64,000 nucleotides of DNA from Aurifilum marmelostoma. Lineage: Eukaryota > Ascomycota > Sordariomycetes > Diaporthales > Cryphonectriaceae. The position numbers and the translations under genes were made by a program. Shown in pieces: positions 23,322-36,900 of this stretch (positions within the stretch are counted from its first letter, which is position 1; each line of letters starts with the position of its first letter). The stretch spans positions 1,798,001-1,862,000 of the forward strand of contig JAMXSV010000003.1 of assembly GCA_027559495.1 (NCBI GenBank). Reading direction: 5' to 3'. The notes under the pieces were generated by a model. The model was not told the origin of the DNA. It did no database searches and was given only the letters and a program-made list of their open reading frames with translations.

Positions 23322-26300
23322 TCAATCTCTCACAAGGACATTGGCAAACGATGCCGAGATCTCGCTGGGCGTGGGCCCGACGTGTACATCTGGCAATGTC
23401 GATTTACCAGCTGCAATGCGCTCTTCCATTAGCTTCAACAGGACGGTCGGCACGCTCTCGTCAGTGGCCCGGATCGTGAGCCGGACCATCTAAGCACACA
23501 TCGAGTCAGCATTTTGCCTTTGATTCCAACAAGATTGCTCCAAGGGAATCTCTGATTCGGAGAAATCTCACCTGAGCGCCATAGTTTGGCTCCAGCCTCA
23601 TCAGGCAGCCAAACTTGCCACCCTCCGAAGTATGCAAGACACTTGCGCCCACAAAGTTCTTGCGATTCGGGTCGACACCGTCCAAGATACCCCACCTGAA
23701 GCCCGACACGACTTGCCGTACGTGCCCCTCGGTGATCTCCCGGTTCTGGCTGCCAGGCTTCAGGGCGATCACCTTTTGTGCCTCTCGGGGTGCGCCGCCA
23801 ATCTGTTTCCATCTCCTGAAGAAGTCATCCCCTGTGAGCTCTGCTGGGTCCATAAACTTGTGCGCCGTGACGGGCAGCTTCAGGGTCACAGCCTGCAGGG
23901 CGCCGGCGAGATAACTGATCCTCATGGTCGGACTCTTCTCGAAGACCTTCTTCGCCTCGAACATGATGACCTGCTGGCACTGGTTTCCTTGCGTGACCGT
24001 GGTATCAGGCAGGCCTTTGATGTCCCAAGTCAGCTTGGTCCTCTCGCTGTCGTCCAGGTCTATCGTCGTGGTGAAGGAGCTCATAACCGTCGGGGTCTTG
24101 TTCATGAAGTACATGATAAGGCAGGCCATCTGTCCACGATATTCAGATCGCACGCCGACCTGCAGCTGACCGTCCTCGAAGAGAACACCGTCAGGCCTGA
24201 CCAGCAGCCGGTTGAAGCCTTTCTCCCAACCAGGCGACAAGTGAGCCGCGCTCGCAAGATTCGGAGGCTTTGTCTTCGGCTCCGCAGCTCCCATGTTCGA
24301 CATGTCGAGGCCAGCCAGGTCGTTGACTGCCTGATGACCATTTGTGCCGTTGACGTGCCCGTTGCCGTTCATCGCGGCCTGTGAGCTGAACGTCCTCTTG
24401 AGCCCAGGATTCTTGGCCATGTTGAGCTCGTGGGCATCAGTATTGGCCGACTTTCCGCCGACGACCCAAGTGCGCCTATCACTAGTATTCGCATGTTTTT
24501 GGTGTAGGCGGGACAGAAGCGCCGATTGTCGTTCAGGGAAGGGCGGCATCTCGTCACAGACCGTCCGCAGGAGATCGTCCGATGGGAGGGTGGCCAGGGT
24601 CAGGTACTCACAGGCTCGCTGCTGGAGCTCCGAGTCGAGAGTGTGGCTGTATATGTCGAAGACGTGGAGGAGCTGAGGCTTGATCTCGGGAAACAGGTTG
24701 ACGTATTTGACAAAGCAAGAGAGAATCATGGCGCGTGTGCTGGACGAGCAGGCCGGCAGTTTGCTGTGCAGGCCCATGAACTGCTCGATCGGACTGCAGC
24801 CCTGGTCCTCGGCAATGAGGTGTCCAAACTCTCCGAGGATATAGGCCCCGATCTTGACGAGCGTCTCGTGGCAGTGATCCTGTTTGACGTACTGCAGCGA
24901 GTTCTTGGCCGCATACACCTGCAGCTCCTCGTTGTTCGTAACAATCTGGATCACCCGCTGCCAGACCTCGTCGCTCACGTGGTCACCCGCCATCGCAATC
25001 AGCCGCAGGGATATGTCGACGTACCACTGCACGTCAGTAGCATACTTCTCGGTCAGGATGGCGATCTTGAGGACCATCTCCTCGCGGATCGCAAAGTCGG
25101 CATTCTGGAGGTAGCGAAGCAGCTCTCCGACGATGGGCTGGGCGTTTGACGCATCGCACATGCTGTAGAGCACGTCGAGGCCCTTCCGCCGGACACTGAT
25201 GTCCCGATCTTTCAACGAGCCGATGATGACCTCCTGGTGCTGCTTGATGGGATCCAGCGTGTCGGCGCGAGCTGCCAGATGGGTCATAGCCTCGAGGCCC
25301 AGGTATCGAACATTGGTCTCCCTAGACTGAATGAACTTGCCGAGCCTCTGAGAGATCTGCTGCATCAAGGCATGTTCTGTATCGAGGTGGATGATGAGGT
25401 TGATAGCCTCAAACAATACCGCGTTGAGAGCATTGTTCTGCTGCACGTTCTTGTTCGTCTCCATGGCTAGATCGAGAATCTTTTGCAAGGACAAGCGGAT
25501 CATATCGCGCACGTGGCTGTCATCTGTGGTGATCATCAGTCTCTGCAGCAAATGTCTCTTCGGCGCCGTAGGGTCCCTCTCAGGGCGGGCACGAACCTGA
25601 CGGTGGGAAATACTGCAGTAGCCTCAGCAGCTTGACCTGGATCCAGGGACAAGGAACCTTGTAGTAGAGGTAGTCCGGTGCATAGTCGCCGTCGATGAGT
25701 ATCCTCTTTAATCTTGCTGCAGCCTTGGCATAGGCGCCCTTGTACTGCTCCAGGTTGTCCTGCGCCAGTGCCATCACAAGCGAAGTGACCGAAAGTGCAA
25801 CTCCCAGATCCAAGTCGTCCATGATCGAGATGATGCGCTCGGCCCATTGTGGTTCGATTATGTCGGGATGTTTTCTATAGAGCCGGAGTAGGGTGAGGGC
25901 GGCCTTTTTCTTGACGAATGATTTTGATGTCCTGCCAGTCCAAAGTCAGCGCCGCACGGGCAGACAGGTCACACACAAGATACGCACGGTGATATCAAAA
26001 GCCTGTGTACGTCGCCGCTCAAAGCCTCTCCAATTTCCCTCCCACCAACGTTGGCGATCGCGTGCAGGGCGAGACAGTTGAACAATTCGTTGACGTCGAG
26101 GAGGTCTTTTCTTATGCTGTTGACAACCAGGGGCAGGAGTTCGTGCTTCTCGTGCAGGAAGAGGGTCATGGCGAGGTATCCGATCTGCTTCTCCGAGTAT
26201 TTATTGGCGGAGACGAGGTTGACAGCCTCGAGGTGACCGAAGTCGACGTTCCAGCCGAGGATATAAATGTAGAGGAGCTTGGAATGCACAGTCAGCTGTT

Positions 26301-26727
26301 GCGGACGCCCTCTCCTCTCCTCTGTGTCTTCCCAGCGCGTACCTTGCAGACATATTTCTTCTTGTGGTAACCACTGAGGTTGCCATCTACACCCGCGTAT
26401 TAGCCTTGTACCGCTCTCGCGATCATGATTCGGGGCTCTCGGTCGCAAACCTTTGAATTTTTGTCTGCAGCAAGCGCATAAGAAGTCAGCAAGCCGTCGG
26501 CAATAAGATTGGAAAGTGGCCCATGCGACCGCAGCAACGTCGGCATGCCGGGGGCCAAGCAGCAACTCCCTCACTCACCTAATATTTGCCAGCTCCTTGT
26601 TGATGCGCTTCTCCTCCAGCTCACGCGCTCTTGCGTTTCTCAAGTCTGCAATGAACTGAACGAGACCGCGCATGTTCGAGTTATTCGAACTCGACCGGCC
26701 GAGGAAGCCGGCAGCTGTGGACGACAT
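23322..26727 (-). CDS. AP-2 complex subunit alpha (alpha-adaptin)
   Basis: Seven exons are inferred: 26727-26579, 26464-26451, 26386-26343, 26277-25988, 25931-25597, 25523-23572 and 23489-23322. All phases agree, giving 983 residues. Alpha-adaptin is the large subunit of the plasma-membrane clathrin adaptor that recruits PI(4,5)P2 and cargo in endocytosis. Signatures are MRGLVQFIADLRNARARELEEKRINKEL, KKKYVCKLLYIYILGWNVDFGH, ANKYSEKQIGYLA, CPWIQVKLLRLLQYFPPS, and the armadillo-like trunk to about residue 600. A linker (about 620-690) follows, then the appendage with GCLMRLEPNYGAQMVRLTIRA. Exon 2 is a 14-nt microexon (RQKFK). Without it the conserved ANIRQKFKDGNL segment cannot be read. The usual last exon is separated by an 82-bp intron. 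The start is the first ATG, giving MSSTAAGFLGRSS. Confidence 0.93.
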
Positions 26728-27175
26728 GATGCAGAGTCGGGGCCTGGGGAGCTCCGCTGCAGAGAACGATTAGGTAGCACGAGGAGATGGTTCGAATCGG
26801 CGGGCAGCAGTGTTATGCTGCAGCAGCGGGAGGTGCGGATAATTAGGTTAGACGGTCGAGCTGATCCGTGTACGATGCGAAAGCGAGATCACCCATGAGA
26901 CATCGCCGGGGAACAGGCGTGGGTTCGATCGGTCGGAAGCAGAGGAAGTTGAATGTTCGTAAGAGGAATCGCTGCTGCTCTTGGACGGTGGTGGGTTTCA
27001 GGTGGACGGCGCCGGCATGGTCGTTGGGTTACCGGATTGTGAGAGGGAGGGACCCTGGCAGGCCTGGAAAGACAAGGACCAGACGGGCAGGTCAGGGTCG
27101 GGAATACGACGCGACTTTTCTGCGACCTTGGGAAAAGGAGGGGCGAAGGGTTCGTTCCGAAAGCTCGCGGCGGTG

Positions 27176-27214
<39 letters not shown>

Positions 27215-28098
27215 GTCGACCTGACAAAAGGGGATGGGATGGAATTGAATGCTGGTCTGGCCTAGTCACTTAGTGGAGAGTCGCGGCCCGTTTCGAGGCA
27301 CGCAGCGGAGACTGGTCAGTTGATGCACGGACCTCTCGAGTCGAGTAACCCATCGTGAAACATTCAATGATTGTATTGGAGAGAAAATGAAAAAAGTACA
27401 GGTCGAGTACCTTGTACTATGTACCATTTATTGTGAGTTGACCTGTTTTTGTGCCACCTTCTTCGCGGGTGGTGCGGGAATGTGACGAGTGGGCTGAAGA
27501 AGAGGCGGCAAGGCAAACGACACAGAGGAGATTGAACCCTGAATACTGATCATCTCCTGCAGAGACACTTGGTTGAGATTTGGAATACAAGATCCAGAAC
27601 CCAGTCTAGACGGGGTACGACAAGTGCAGCACACAAGTACAGAGAGACATCATCATCACACAAGCCAATATCAGCCAAATTGCCTCGACAAGCCATTCCT
27701 TTTCAGCCGCCAAGTGCATTTCTGCACAACGGCCGACAGGGGCAGAACGCAATGCAGAGAGACACGTGGGAATGATAACCTTACCTTTTTCTCATAAAGT
27801 GTACTTCTACCACAGCTTACTGGGGTACATGCTAACGTACCGCTGCATACAGGGTCATTAGTGTGTGCGGATTGCATAAGCTGGCCTGGCTGGCTGCTAC
27901 CATGCACTGTTAGGGTCCAGGTCCCTCGAGGATTAGTGGCCGCTCGATGACGTTTTAGAACCTCGAGCTCGCTAGCTAGAGCTCTCCCACCCGGGCTGCT
28001 GCTGCGGCGCGCAACCTCCATCCCACAGCAGTGGCCCCGCCATCTCCATCTCCGTCGTCGAAAACCTCACATTTCTTCGCACCATGTAAGATTCTACC
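26728..28098. other. Divergent upstream region of AP-2 alpha and the methyltransferase gene
   Basis: About 1.4 kb with the promoters of two divergent genes. It contains a TG microsatellite (27179-27213) and GTAC-rich sequence near 27395-27425. A G/C-rich block with CTAG repeats lies near 27960-27985. No further gene is recognised. Confidence 0.5.
27179..27213. repeat. (TG)n microsatellite
   Basis: About 17 perfect TG dinucleotides in the upstream region of AP-2 alpha. Confidence 0.95.
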
Positions 28099-29221
28099 AT
28101 GAACGCGACCCTACTACGAGCGCGCGCCCCTCGACTCACTCAGGCTGCGAGAGCAACCTGCCGCCGCGCATACGCCTTCCAGGCCTCCGGGGGCCCCGTC
28201 TTCGAGGTCTTCAATCGTCGCACCAAATGGCTGCAGAAGGAGAGGGCAGCCTCCGACGTCGAGGCCAGCAGGCAGGCCGACTACCTCAAGGATGAGGTAG
28301 CTGCCCGCCTCTGCGAGCGTCTCTTGGTAAAAAGCTCTTCCTCATCCTCGTTCACTACCGTCCACCGGCTGACGACGAGTTCTCTCTCTCCCTTTGAAGG
28401 ACATTAAACGCCACTTCCCTCGCGTTCTCGACCTCGGCGCCAACACCTGCAATATTGCCCGCGCCCTCGTGCGTGAGAACCCAGATCCAGACCCGGCGCG
28501 GCCCATCTCGCCGCCCCTGTCGACCCGCATCACCGAGCTCGTCGCCGCCGATGCCTCGCAAGCCCAGCTGTACCGCGATGCCGACCAGCCCTTCAACGAC
28601 AGCCTCTCCATCACACGGCACCTGCTGGACGACGAGGAGTCTCTCCCCTTCGAGGCCGGCTCCTTCGACCTGGTCATGAGCAGCCTCAGTCTGCACTGGG
28701 TCAACGACCTGCCCGGCGTGCTGGCACAGATCAACAGCATCCTGCGTCCCGACTGCCCCTTCCTGGGCGCCATGCTGGGCGGCGACACGCTGTTCGAGCT
28801 GCGCACCTCGCTGCAGCTGGCCGAGCAGGAGCGCAGGGGCGGCATCTCCCCGCGCGTCTCGCCCCTCGCCGACGTGCGGGACTGCGGCGGCCTGCTGCAG
28901 AAGGCCGGCTTCAAGATGCTGACCGTCGACGTCGACGACATCATAGTCGACTACCCGGACACCTTTGAGCTGATGAAGGACCTGCAGCTCATGGGCGAGA
29001 GCAACGCCGTCATCGGCAGAGAGATGGGACCTATCCCCCGCGACGTCCTGCTCGCCAATGAGGCCATCTACCGCGAGCTCCATGGCAACCCGGACGGCAC
29101 CATCCCGGCCACCTTCCGCATCATCTACATGATTGGGTGGCACGAGTCTCCAGACCAGCCAAAACCTTTGGCCCGGGGCAGCGGCGAGATCAACCTCAAG
29201 GACATTCTTGAGAATAAGTAG
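28099..29221 (+). CDS. NDUFAF5-like SAM-dependent enzyme, complex I assembly factor (mitochondrial)
   Basis: Exons 28099-28326 and 28400-29221 (73-bp intron, phase 0), 349 residues, close to the human protein's length. The N-terminus MNATLLRARAPRLTQAARAT is basic and hydroxyl-rich with no acids, as expected of a mitochondrial presequence. VFEVFNRRTKWLQKERAA is the family's start block. Motif I of the class I methyltransferase fold is VLDLGANTCNIARAL. It is followed by LPFEAGSFDLVMSSLSLHWVNDLPGVLAQI and LRPDCPFLGAMLGGDTLFELR. The C-terminus has RDVLLANEAIYRELHGN and FRIIYMIGWHES. In mammals NDUFAF5 hydroxylates an arginine of NDUFS7 early in complex I assembly; the same role is inferred here. 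Leucine and glycine codons are strongly C/G-ending, so the antisense strand is also open. Confidence 0.92.
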
Positions 29222-29881
29222 ATCGAGGAGGTGTGAGTAGCTATCAGGCAGCTGCTTGAATATCAACATGACAGCGCATCCAATGTAGGGACGCCGAGAC
29301 AGGGCATGGGCGGGGGATAGCCACATTCCGGTTCTGTTGAGGTTCAGCCCATCTCTCAGAACCGAGCAGTGGACAGTGAATGGAGGGAAAATCCTTGCCT
29401 CTGCTGCCGTGCACAGCAGCACAGCAGCTATAGGATGAGGTAGTGGGCAATCTGCATTTTGATCGACTTGATTTGAGATGACAGGAAGGATGCATTTCAC
29501 GCCTAGCCATCCGGGTTGTTTGAACCAAGGTCGACTTTGACCGCAATCAGCACACAATGTTGAGCGCAGGTTAAATGCCAAGGATTGTAGTAGGGCTTTT
29601 GAGAAAGCTGCTCCATCCTGGGTTGTATAGGGCGATCTAGCTGTCAGGAAGGGTTATCTTTGAGAAGAGACCTCTCAATATCACTGCAAGATGGAAATCA
29701 AAATAGACCAGCCACAGGAAAAAATGTAGTGCGCTTTTTTTTTTTCTTTGAAATATTGATTGTTCTCCTGCCTAACAAAATGGCATCAGTACCGGCAAGC
29801 AAGGAGCTTGAATGCGGTCAGCTTCTCATCGCCATCATGTGACGGTGACCCTATTTGCCATCATCATCGCCCACCTTGGTC
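29222..29881. other. Convergent intergenic region between NDUFAF5-like and ARPC5 genes
   Basis: 660 bp holding the 3' ends of two converging genes, with a T run at 29733-29743. No gene is visible. Confidence 0.5.
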
Positions 29882-30912
29882 TTACACCTTACGCCAGTCC
29901 GTCATGACCCGTCCTATGCAGCCCAGCCCGGCGACATCAACCACCTTCTCGTGCCAGCTCAGCAGCACGCTCATACCAGCACCGGCCGACTCGTTGGCCG
30001 CGCCAGGTCGGCCCCCTATCTGGCTGAAGCCCGTGGCCTGGGGCGTGACCCGGGTGGGTGTGCGGGGTGCGCTGGCTGCAGATGTCGACGCCATGCCCTT
30101 GTACCTGCACCATATCATCATCATCAGCTCTTGTTGAACGGTGCGCCCGTCACAGCGATCTCGGAAGAAATAAGAGGGCCACCTACAGATACTTCATGAG
30201 GACGTCCAGAAGCTCGCTGCCGCCATCGGAGGAGTAGATGTGCTGGAGCATGGGCGTCATCTCGCTCGCCTTGATGGACTGCAGGACCTCGACGACGGTC
30301 TGCAGATGTGCGTCCTGTTGTGTTACCCCCCACAAAGAGTCAGCTCCGTCTCCCTGGTTCGCCCTCTCTCTCTCTCTCTGTGCTTATCTCCCACATCGAG
30401 CATCTTTCCTTCCTCGCCGGTCCCTCGGCACTCGCCTGAGGAGCACGGTCCCTCCCGACCCCCTTCCCCACACGCTCTCCTCCTCCTCCTCCTCCTCCAC
30501 TACCGCCACCACAGACCACCCAGTCTTCCTTCTTTTGTTCTCGTTCCATCGGCATCTCCGTCCTTCTCCCCCCCCCCCCTTCCCCCTCCTCCCTTCTCTT
30601 CCCACCATAGCACCATCACCCCCGACAATGTCGAGACCATGACATTAGGACACATACCTTTGCGAGATCCGGCCCGTTGTACACAGGCATCTCCAGACAG
30701 CCCCTTAGCGCGCCCTCGGCGTCTCCCCCGCGCAGCAGCTGTCTAACCTGCCCCGCGAGCGTGCGGACCTCGGACTCGCCGACCTCGGGCAGCGGCGGGT
30801 GCAGTGTCGACGTGTCGAAGTTGACCGAGGAGTCCTCCTGCAGCGCGTCGATGTCGATCGTGCGCCAGGCGTCGGTCATGGACGCCGCCGTGACTTCGCG
30901 GATGACAGACAT
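29882..30912 (-). CDS. ARPC5: Arp2/3 complex subunit 5 (p16-ARC)
   Basis: Exons 30912-30658, 30314-30187 and 30104-29882 (phases 0 and 2), 201 residues. The large first intron (343 bp) is C/T-rich. Family signatures are DAWRTIDIDALQEDS near the N-terminus, LPEVGESEVRTLAGQVRQLLRGGDAEGALRG, MPVYNGPDLAKDAHLQTVVEVLQSIKASEM, ELLDVLMKYLYKGMA, and the C-terminal VLLSWHEKVVDVAGLGCIGRVMTD. The subunit is an alpha-helical clamp in the seven-protein Arp2/3 complex that nucleates branched actin at cortical and endocytic patches. A Thr/Pro/Gly-rich insert of about 40 residues sits between the KGMA block and the last helix and makes the protein longer than animal p16. Upstream, the minus strand has no ATG for about 420 bp (to 31333), which fits an uninterrupted 5' leader. 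Confidence 0.92.
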
Positions 30913-33900
30913 CGTGACGAGTCTTTTTTCTCTTTTTTTGTTGGATTCGGAAAAAGGGGGGGGAGGGTCGTGTTAGTGGAAGAGGGTTGACGTGTATGGC
31001 GTCGGGCCGAGGAGGGCAGGAAGGGGACCGTTTAGGGGTTCGAGGGGTGGTGTGCTGTCCTGCTGTGTCGGTTGTCGAGGAGATTGCTGCGATTCGTGAT
31101 GCTGCTGCAGACACGATCCTCAGCTCTTCTCGGTCTCGTCAATGAGGAGCTGGTCACGGGATGGTGTTGGGCGTCGTCGTCGGCGGCGGCAGCGGCGTCG
31201 AGATGAAGCTGGCTTCGTTGGGGGGGGTTGGTGCGGTAAGCTTGAAGGCAGGTGTAGTTCGGTTTCCTGTTGTCAGTCGTCACCGACAAGACAGCTAGTT
31301 CCGGCAGGCGCCACAGTGCTTTCCCCGCTGAAACATAGTGGGGTAGTGCTGCTGTGGCTAGCTGGCCTTCCCGCTTAGAGCGCACCACTACTACAGTGCA
31401 GTGAGAGGTAACCCCCCCCCTTTCCCCCCCTTGGTAAATATGGCAAAGCTCCAGCACCAGCCTGGTCTGAACACGGAACGAAAGCCACACATTCTGGGGG
31501 GAAGAGACAGAAAGCGGTTGAGCCTCAAACCACTACTGCGGTACAGCGCACGTCGTCTCACACCTCCAATAGAGCAACTGTACACACACACACCCCCTCT
31601 CTCACACTTAACTTGCCCGAGATCTCGATCGTCTGCCCACCACGATCCAAATTAACTCTGGAAACCTCTTCGGAAGAAGGAAATTCATGTGACAGGAGGA
31701 AGAAGAAGGAGAAGAAGGAGAACCCAATTTCCCTGATGTCATGAGTTGATGTGTCGGATGCTGTTCCGTCGCTTGTTCAAACTCTCTGTTCAGCACTGAC
31801 TGACAGGTCATACTTTAGTCATGCACCTAGAGTGCCGCCCTGGCAAGGCCAAAGTAACTTTGGATGGAACTGTGGCTAGCTGACTGGGCCAATACGTGGT
31901 ATAGCGTAGTTTGCTCTCTCCAGGAGAGATGCAGAAAGTCAACTGATCGCCAAGAAAGCAATCACTCCTGATCGATGCGCCTTTGCGGACGGACTCTCCC
32001 ACCGAACAACCCAACTTTGATGATGACTCGTCACATACACATCCGGAACAATTTCATCTTGTTCTCCTATTGCTCCTCGGGTCTAGGCTGAGGGATGCAT
32101 GAAGCTAGCCTAGCTGAAGAAGAAAGATGAACCCTTCCCCCCCCCCTCTCTCCTTGGTCTTCAACAGAGTTCCGGGTGAGTTCCTCAAGAGCCGCTACGC
32201 AAGAACCACCCTTTTGGGAAGTGCAAAGGCCCTGTTAAGTTCCCGACTGACTGACTCGGCCGGTACGGAACACAGCTCCAACCAAAGCTGAAGACCATCT
32301 CCCAAACTATCACGGGCGAGATCCTCGTCATAACATGATGATTTTTTTATTTATTTTTTTGGTTATTTGTATGTTTGTATGAATCGCATGGTTCTTCCCC
32401 CCCCCCCCCCCCCCCTCCCTCGCGAACCCACAGATCTCTCAGCCGCACACGAATGGTCTGAGGTTAAACCTTGTCCTCGGAAAAGGTCTAGAACTTTTTG
32501 AAGTGAGTTCGAATTGATGTGAGAGTGTTCGCTCTTCATGAGCCGAGCAAATGAGATGGGATGGAATGAAAACATCTAAGCAATAGTAACATTGCGTATG
32601 ACACTCCAAGGTCACGCCAATCGTGGCGCGGGTGGTCTGCTCAGACTGAAAAAAGACGGGGCACTCAAGACCAGATGCGATAGGTAAGAGATCGTGTCCT
32701 CTCGTCCAGCGCAGTACTCCACACCATTTGAGCAAATACACTTTCCAAATTGACACAGGCGAACAGACTCATCATCTTTTCACTAGAAAGGTACACACTT
32801 ATGCATATGAAGTGTCAAACGCCGTAGAGTCATGACCACAAATAAAAAGTAAAACATGACAGAAATGCGACGATACCTCATCTTGGAAGTCAAGGCCGGT
32901 CTGAGCCCCCGGCCCTGGCATGACAACTCTTCCCACCGGGACGTAACTCAAATTGTCGCAGACCTGACCTCACGAGGTGCGTCGAAGACATCGCGCCCGG
33001 TTGGTTGGTTCCAGCATCAAACAACCAAGACCTTAGCAGGGATCCCAAGTGCAGCCGCGGATGAGAAGCCGGACTGTCCAAGGTGCCGGGATCTACATGG
33101 GTACACGAGGGAGAGAGAGAGAGAGAGAGAGAGAAGAATCGAGAGACAGGCTAAAAGAAGAAGCAAAAACAAGAGGAAGAAGAAGGAAGGAAGAAAAAAA
33201 GGTGGCTGGACTGTCTAGTGATCGGCCTGTATTACAACATAATATTTACAGCACAAGGATCCCCGTTTCCAAACGATGCAGTGTAACTCGAACCACGTGC
33301 AATGTGCCATACATTGCATTACATTGCCATGGTGCAACGTTGACATCACTTCAGCTTCTTCAACGGGCCAAATACAAGCGAAGTCTTGCTGGGCTGGTTA
33401 TTCTACTGCACATTACATACGTACCGAGAGCCAACACCCATCGTTATGAAACCTCCAGTCACAGGTATGGGGAGGGAAGAGGCGATCACGCACTCTTTGA
33501 CGAACAGCAAGACAGGCCAGGGGGCCCCATTAATTCTTCTGCTTCCTCGTCCTCTGAAATTAGCAGCAGCAGCCTTCGAGAAAAGATGAACCGCATCCAT
33601 GGCGGCAAGTGGACCGGCCTGCACCGTAGTGCGGGAAGGTTCCCCGGCAGCCCACAGGGCCACAGGGGGGCAGGGGTCAAATTTTATGCGACTTGTGACA
33701 GCGCGGGTTGCTCCCGGGCCGCTGAGGTCTGCTGGACCTTGTTGATGAGATCCCATGCTCGGAAATTGATAGCACCTGGACAGCTAAGGTCAACTGGGAG
33801 CTAACACAGTACTCATCCGGTGGTGGCGCTCCGCCCTGCCGCGCGGCTCGGGGTTTTGGGTGCTTATGGGGGGGGGGGGAGAGGTAGGTGTTGATTTTAA

Positions 33901-36900
33901 AGTGCGGCAGGGGGGAATCCTGCAGCCAGAGCGATGGGGCCCTGAGGAAGATAGACGCGGTTTCAAATCGGGTGACGTCCAGGCTCTGCATGCTTGCTTC
34001 ATACCGACACCCGTGTACGACAACCGGGGGAGAAGGGGGATCAGGACCTAGCGACGACGCTTGACACACCGTCTCCCAAAGGAGAAATTATGGATGTCCT
34101 TCTCAAGTACGAGCGTTCCGCCGCCCAAGATGTTCGGGACTGCCGTTGCGACGTTGACTAGAGTCTAGGGCCTACCCCACCAACACGCATAGCCGTCGCG
34201 TGGCCGGCGGGTCTCCATTTCGCCCCGTGTGAATGTCTTCATATGAAAATGTAGATCACGGGCTCCTCCTGCTTGCAAGCGTTCATGACGAGTCTTGAGA
34301 GGAGGGCAGGCTGCTTTTTGTGGCAGATGCGCACGTCCCTCAGAACGAGCTTCTTGGCCCACCCCAAAGCGCACACCAGGGACAAACCAGCACCCACGAT
34401 ACTGGATCATAATGGGATTCCATGGGCGTTGAGACCCCACCGCTTCTTCGTTCTCACCGAACGGCTTATCTGATGGCTGTCAAATTCCTCGAGCGATGAT
34501 AAGCATGTCTGTGGCACGGAAGCTGTGCTGCCCCGTGTTGTCATGCCGACAGGGCTCCCAGGCCTGGACCGCCGGTATCATCAGGTGGCCTCTATGATTC
34601 CAGCATTTTATGGGTTTCTCTCTCGGGACATCGCGAGACTGGTGGTGCGATATTGACACCTTTAAGGGTCTTCGGCACTTCCTGAAGGATTCATGGCCCC
34701 CGGACCGCGACCTCGAGGTGCAGCATCAAACATTTACAGCCCCGTGCGATCGAAGCAGTGTCCTTCTCATGACCGAGGGGTCCTGCCTCGCTATCAACTC
34801 CTCGAAGCTCACTCAGGTCGACGCCTCATGTGAAAGGGGGACTGTACCGTCTCTGAAACCCAGATTGCCCATCTTTAGACAAAACGATGATTTTGGGAAG
34901 TCTCTTAAACCCACAAGTCGCGATCAGGACCAAGAAGTTTCATTCGTGGATCACCCTTGTGGTTGGACCCGCAGTGGGCCGCAGATATCGCCCTTCCAGA
35001 AGGATGTGGATCCCATGAATACGGTAGTATCGAGAGTAATGCGTCTTGATTGCACTGCGGAGGCATCGCCTACAGTGAGTCTTCCTTCCGATGACAGGTG
35101 CTTCGGAAGTCGGATGTGATGAGGGACACGAAGGCGCCTAGGAAACATGTGATGGCCAGCTACTACTCGTGGCGAATGCCACGATGAGATGCAAAAAAAG
35201 TCCTCGGGGTTCCCTCCTCGTCCTCGTCCAGAAAGGCCGCGAGGCCGGCTGGGACCAGTCAGTCACACTGTGGGTACGCACACCGGTTGGCTGGATCATG
35301 CGAGTCTCCCCATTCCTCTGGGGCCCGATGAACAGGAAGTGATTCCGAGAGGGTGTCATTGACGTTCGGGGGAAAAAAAAGTGTGTTAAGCGAAAGGCTA
35401 ACCAATGGAATTCCCCATCCTCAATTTGGTCTGCTGCCGATAGCAAGAGGGCTGGCTACGCCGGGCGGGTGGGCCTGCTCGGATCCCATTTGTGCATAGT
35501 TTTTCTCCTGTTTCACAAGTTCGACGGAGCCTCTTTGCCTCTACCGACCGGGTGGACAACGCTACTGGGGGCGTGGAGGCAGAGCAAGTCATTGCTCCAT
35601 GATGGCAATGAGAGAAAAAAACCACACACAGAAGAGACAGGACAGGATGGTGGAGCACGGAGTGACTAGGCCTGGCTGAACAGGCGCTGGCCGGATCGAT
35701 GAGGTCAGGGCGACCCAGAATGGATCAAGAAGAAACCAGATCCAAGGAAACTTGGTGATGGCGATGATGTGTGTGTGCGTGTGTGCGCGTGTCTGTGTGT
35801 TGTGTGTTCATGGGTGAAGGCAAGAAAAATGCCAGGTGTGAGGTCAATAATGCCAGGTCCGGGTTCCAGGTCGCAGGGCAAGGAGCAGGGAAGGAGGAGG
35901 GCAGAACAGAGGGCGGGCGTGCTAATGCAGGAACAGCTTCCATATCAGGATGGCGTGTTTTAGTCCCAGCCTGCACTCCAGGTTTTCCATGTGGTCTTGC
36001 AGTGGAAGGTACCGCCCCTAGGCTCCGCTTGTACCTCGTTTTGGGCGGGTAGGTACCTGTGGGTCTCGTCCAGGAGCCAGAGGTACATGCGGCCATGCGA
36101 AAGGGCCCCCTCCCCTGCCGACTGCCCCAAGAACTGCCCCCCATATCCATACCACAGTACGCTGAATCGCGTGCACCACCGTCGTCGCAACGGTTCTGAC
36201 ACCTCGTGCATAGGGCCCCATCTGGAAAAAGGGGCCCCACGTTCCCTTGACGTCTGGATTCGGCCTCTCCCAGCCTTATACTATACCTACTATGTACCAT
36301 AGCAGAAGGGCCGGTAGTATGGTATATAAAATGAGGGTGGGTTCTTGGTGGTGCCGCTGTGTCGACGGGATCGCGTTCCGGGAGACTTTCACGAGGCTAA
36401 GAAGGCAGTATCGCCACACACTTGATCGGGTCTCCCGATGATATTATGATGAAGGCGGTGATGAATGTGTGTGTGTGTACACGTATGGTTAAGCCATCCG
36501 GGGAGTTAGTCAATCAGGTTGGGTCTGCGGTTTTCTGAGCGGTCATGATGTGATCTCTACGATTGGTGAACGCTACTGCTTCAAAGTAAGACACGATTGG
36601 CTTGCTTGCCTGATACGTACTACCCGATAGCGAGCAGGTCTGTTTGGAGAGATCAAAAGCTGAGACAGACCGGCCGACTGAATGATGAGCCTCAGCCTGG
36701 TCGGTTCGGCCCTATCTCCCTGCCTCGGTCTGGACTTCTGGAACCTGATTTGCCTGCTGTCACTCTTGAGGGTGAGAAACGGAAAGGAAGAGGGTTGCCT
36801 CCACGCGATCTGCTGTCGTACTGCGGATGATGTCAGTCTAGTTCATCTGGGCTGTCAGCCCAGTCAGCCTCCGGACCTGACATAGCCGTCTGCTAGTGAT

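Noticed and set aside
26785..26800. GGTTCGAATC resembling a tRNA B-box
   Set aside because: Lies in the AP-2 alpha leader. The flanking bases do not form a T-arm or acceptor stem.
33049..33804. 251-codon + strand ORF
   Set aside because: Much of its N-terminal half is GA-repeat-encoded Arg/Glu and Lys/Arg runs. No motif and no start context.
34610..35119. 169-codon + strand ORF in the desert
   Set aside because: Starts with ATG but shows background third-position composition, no familiar motif, and no promoter or leader signal. A chance ORF is more likely.
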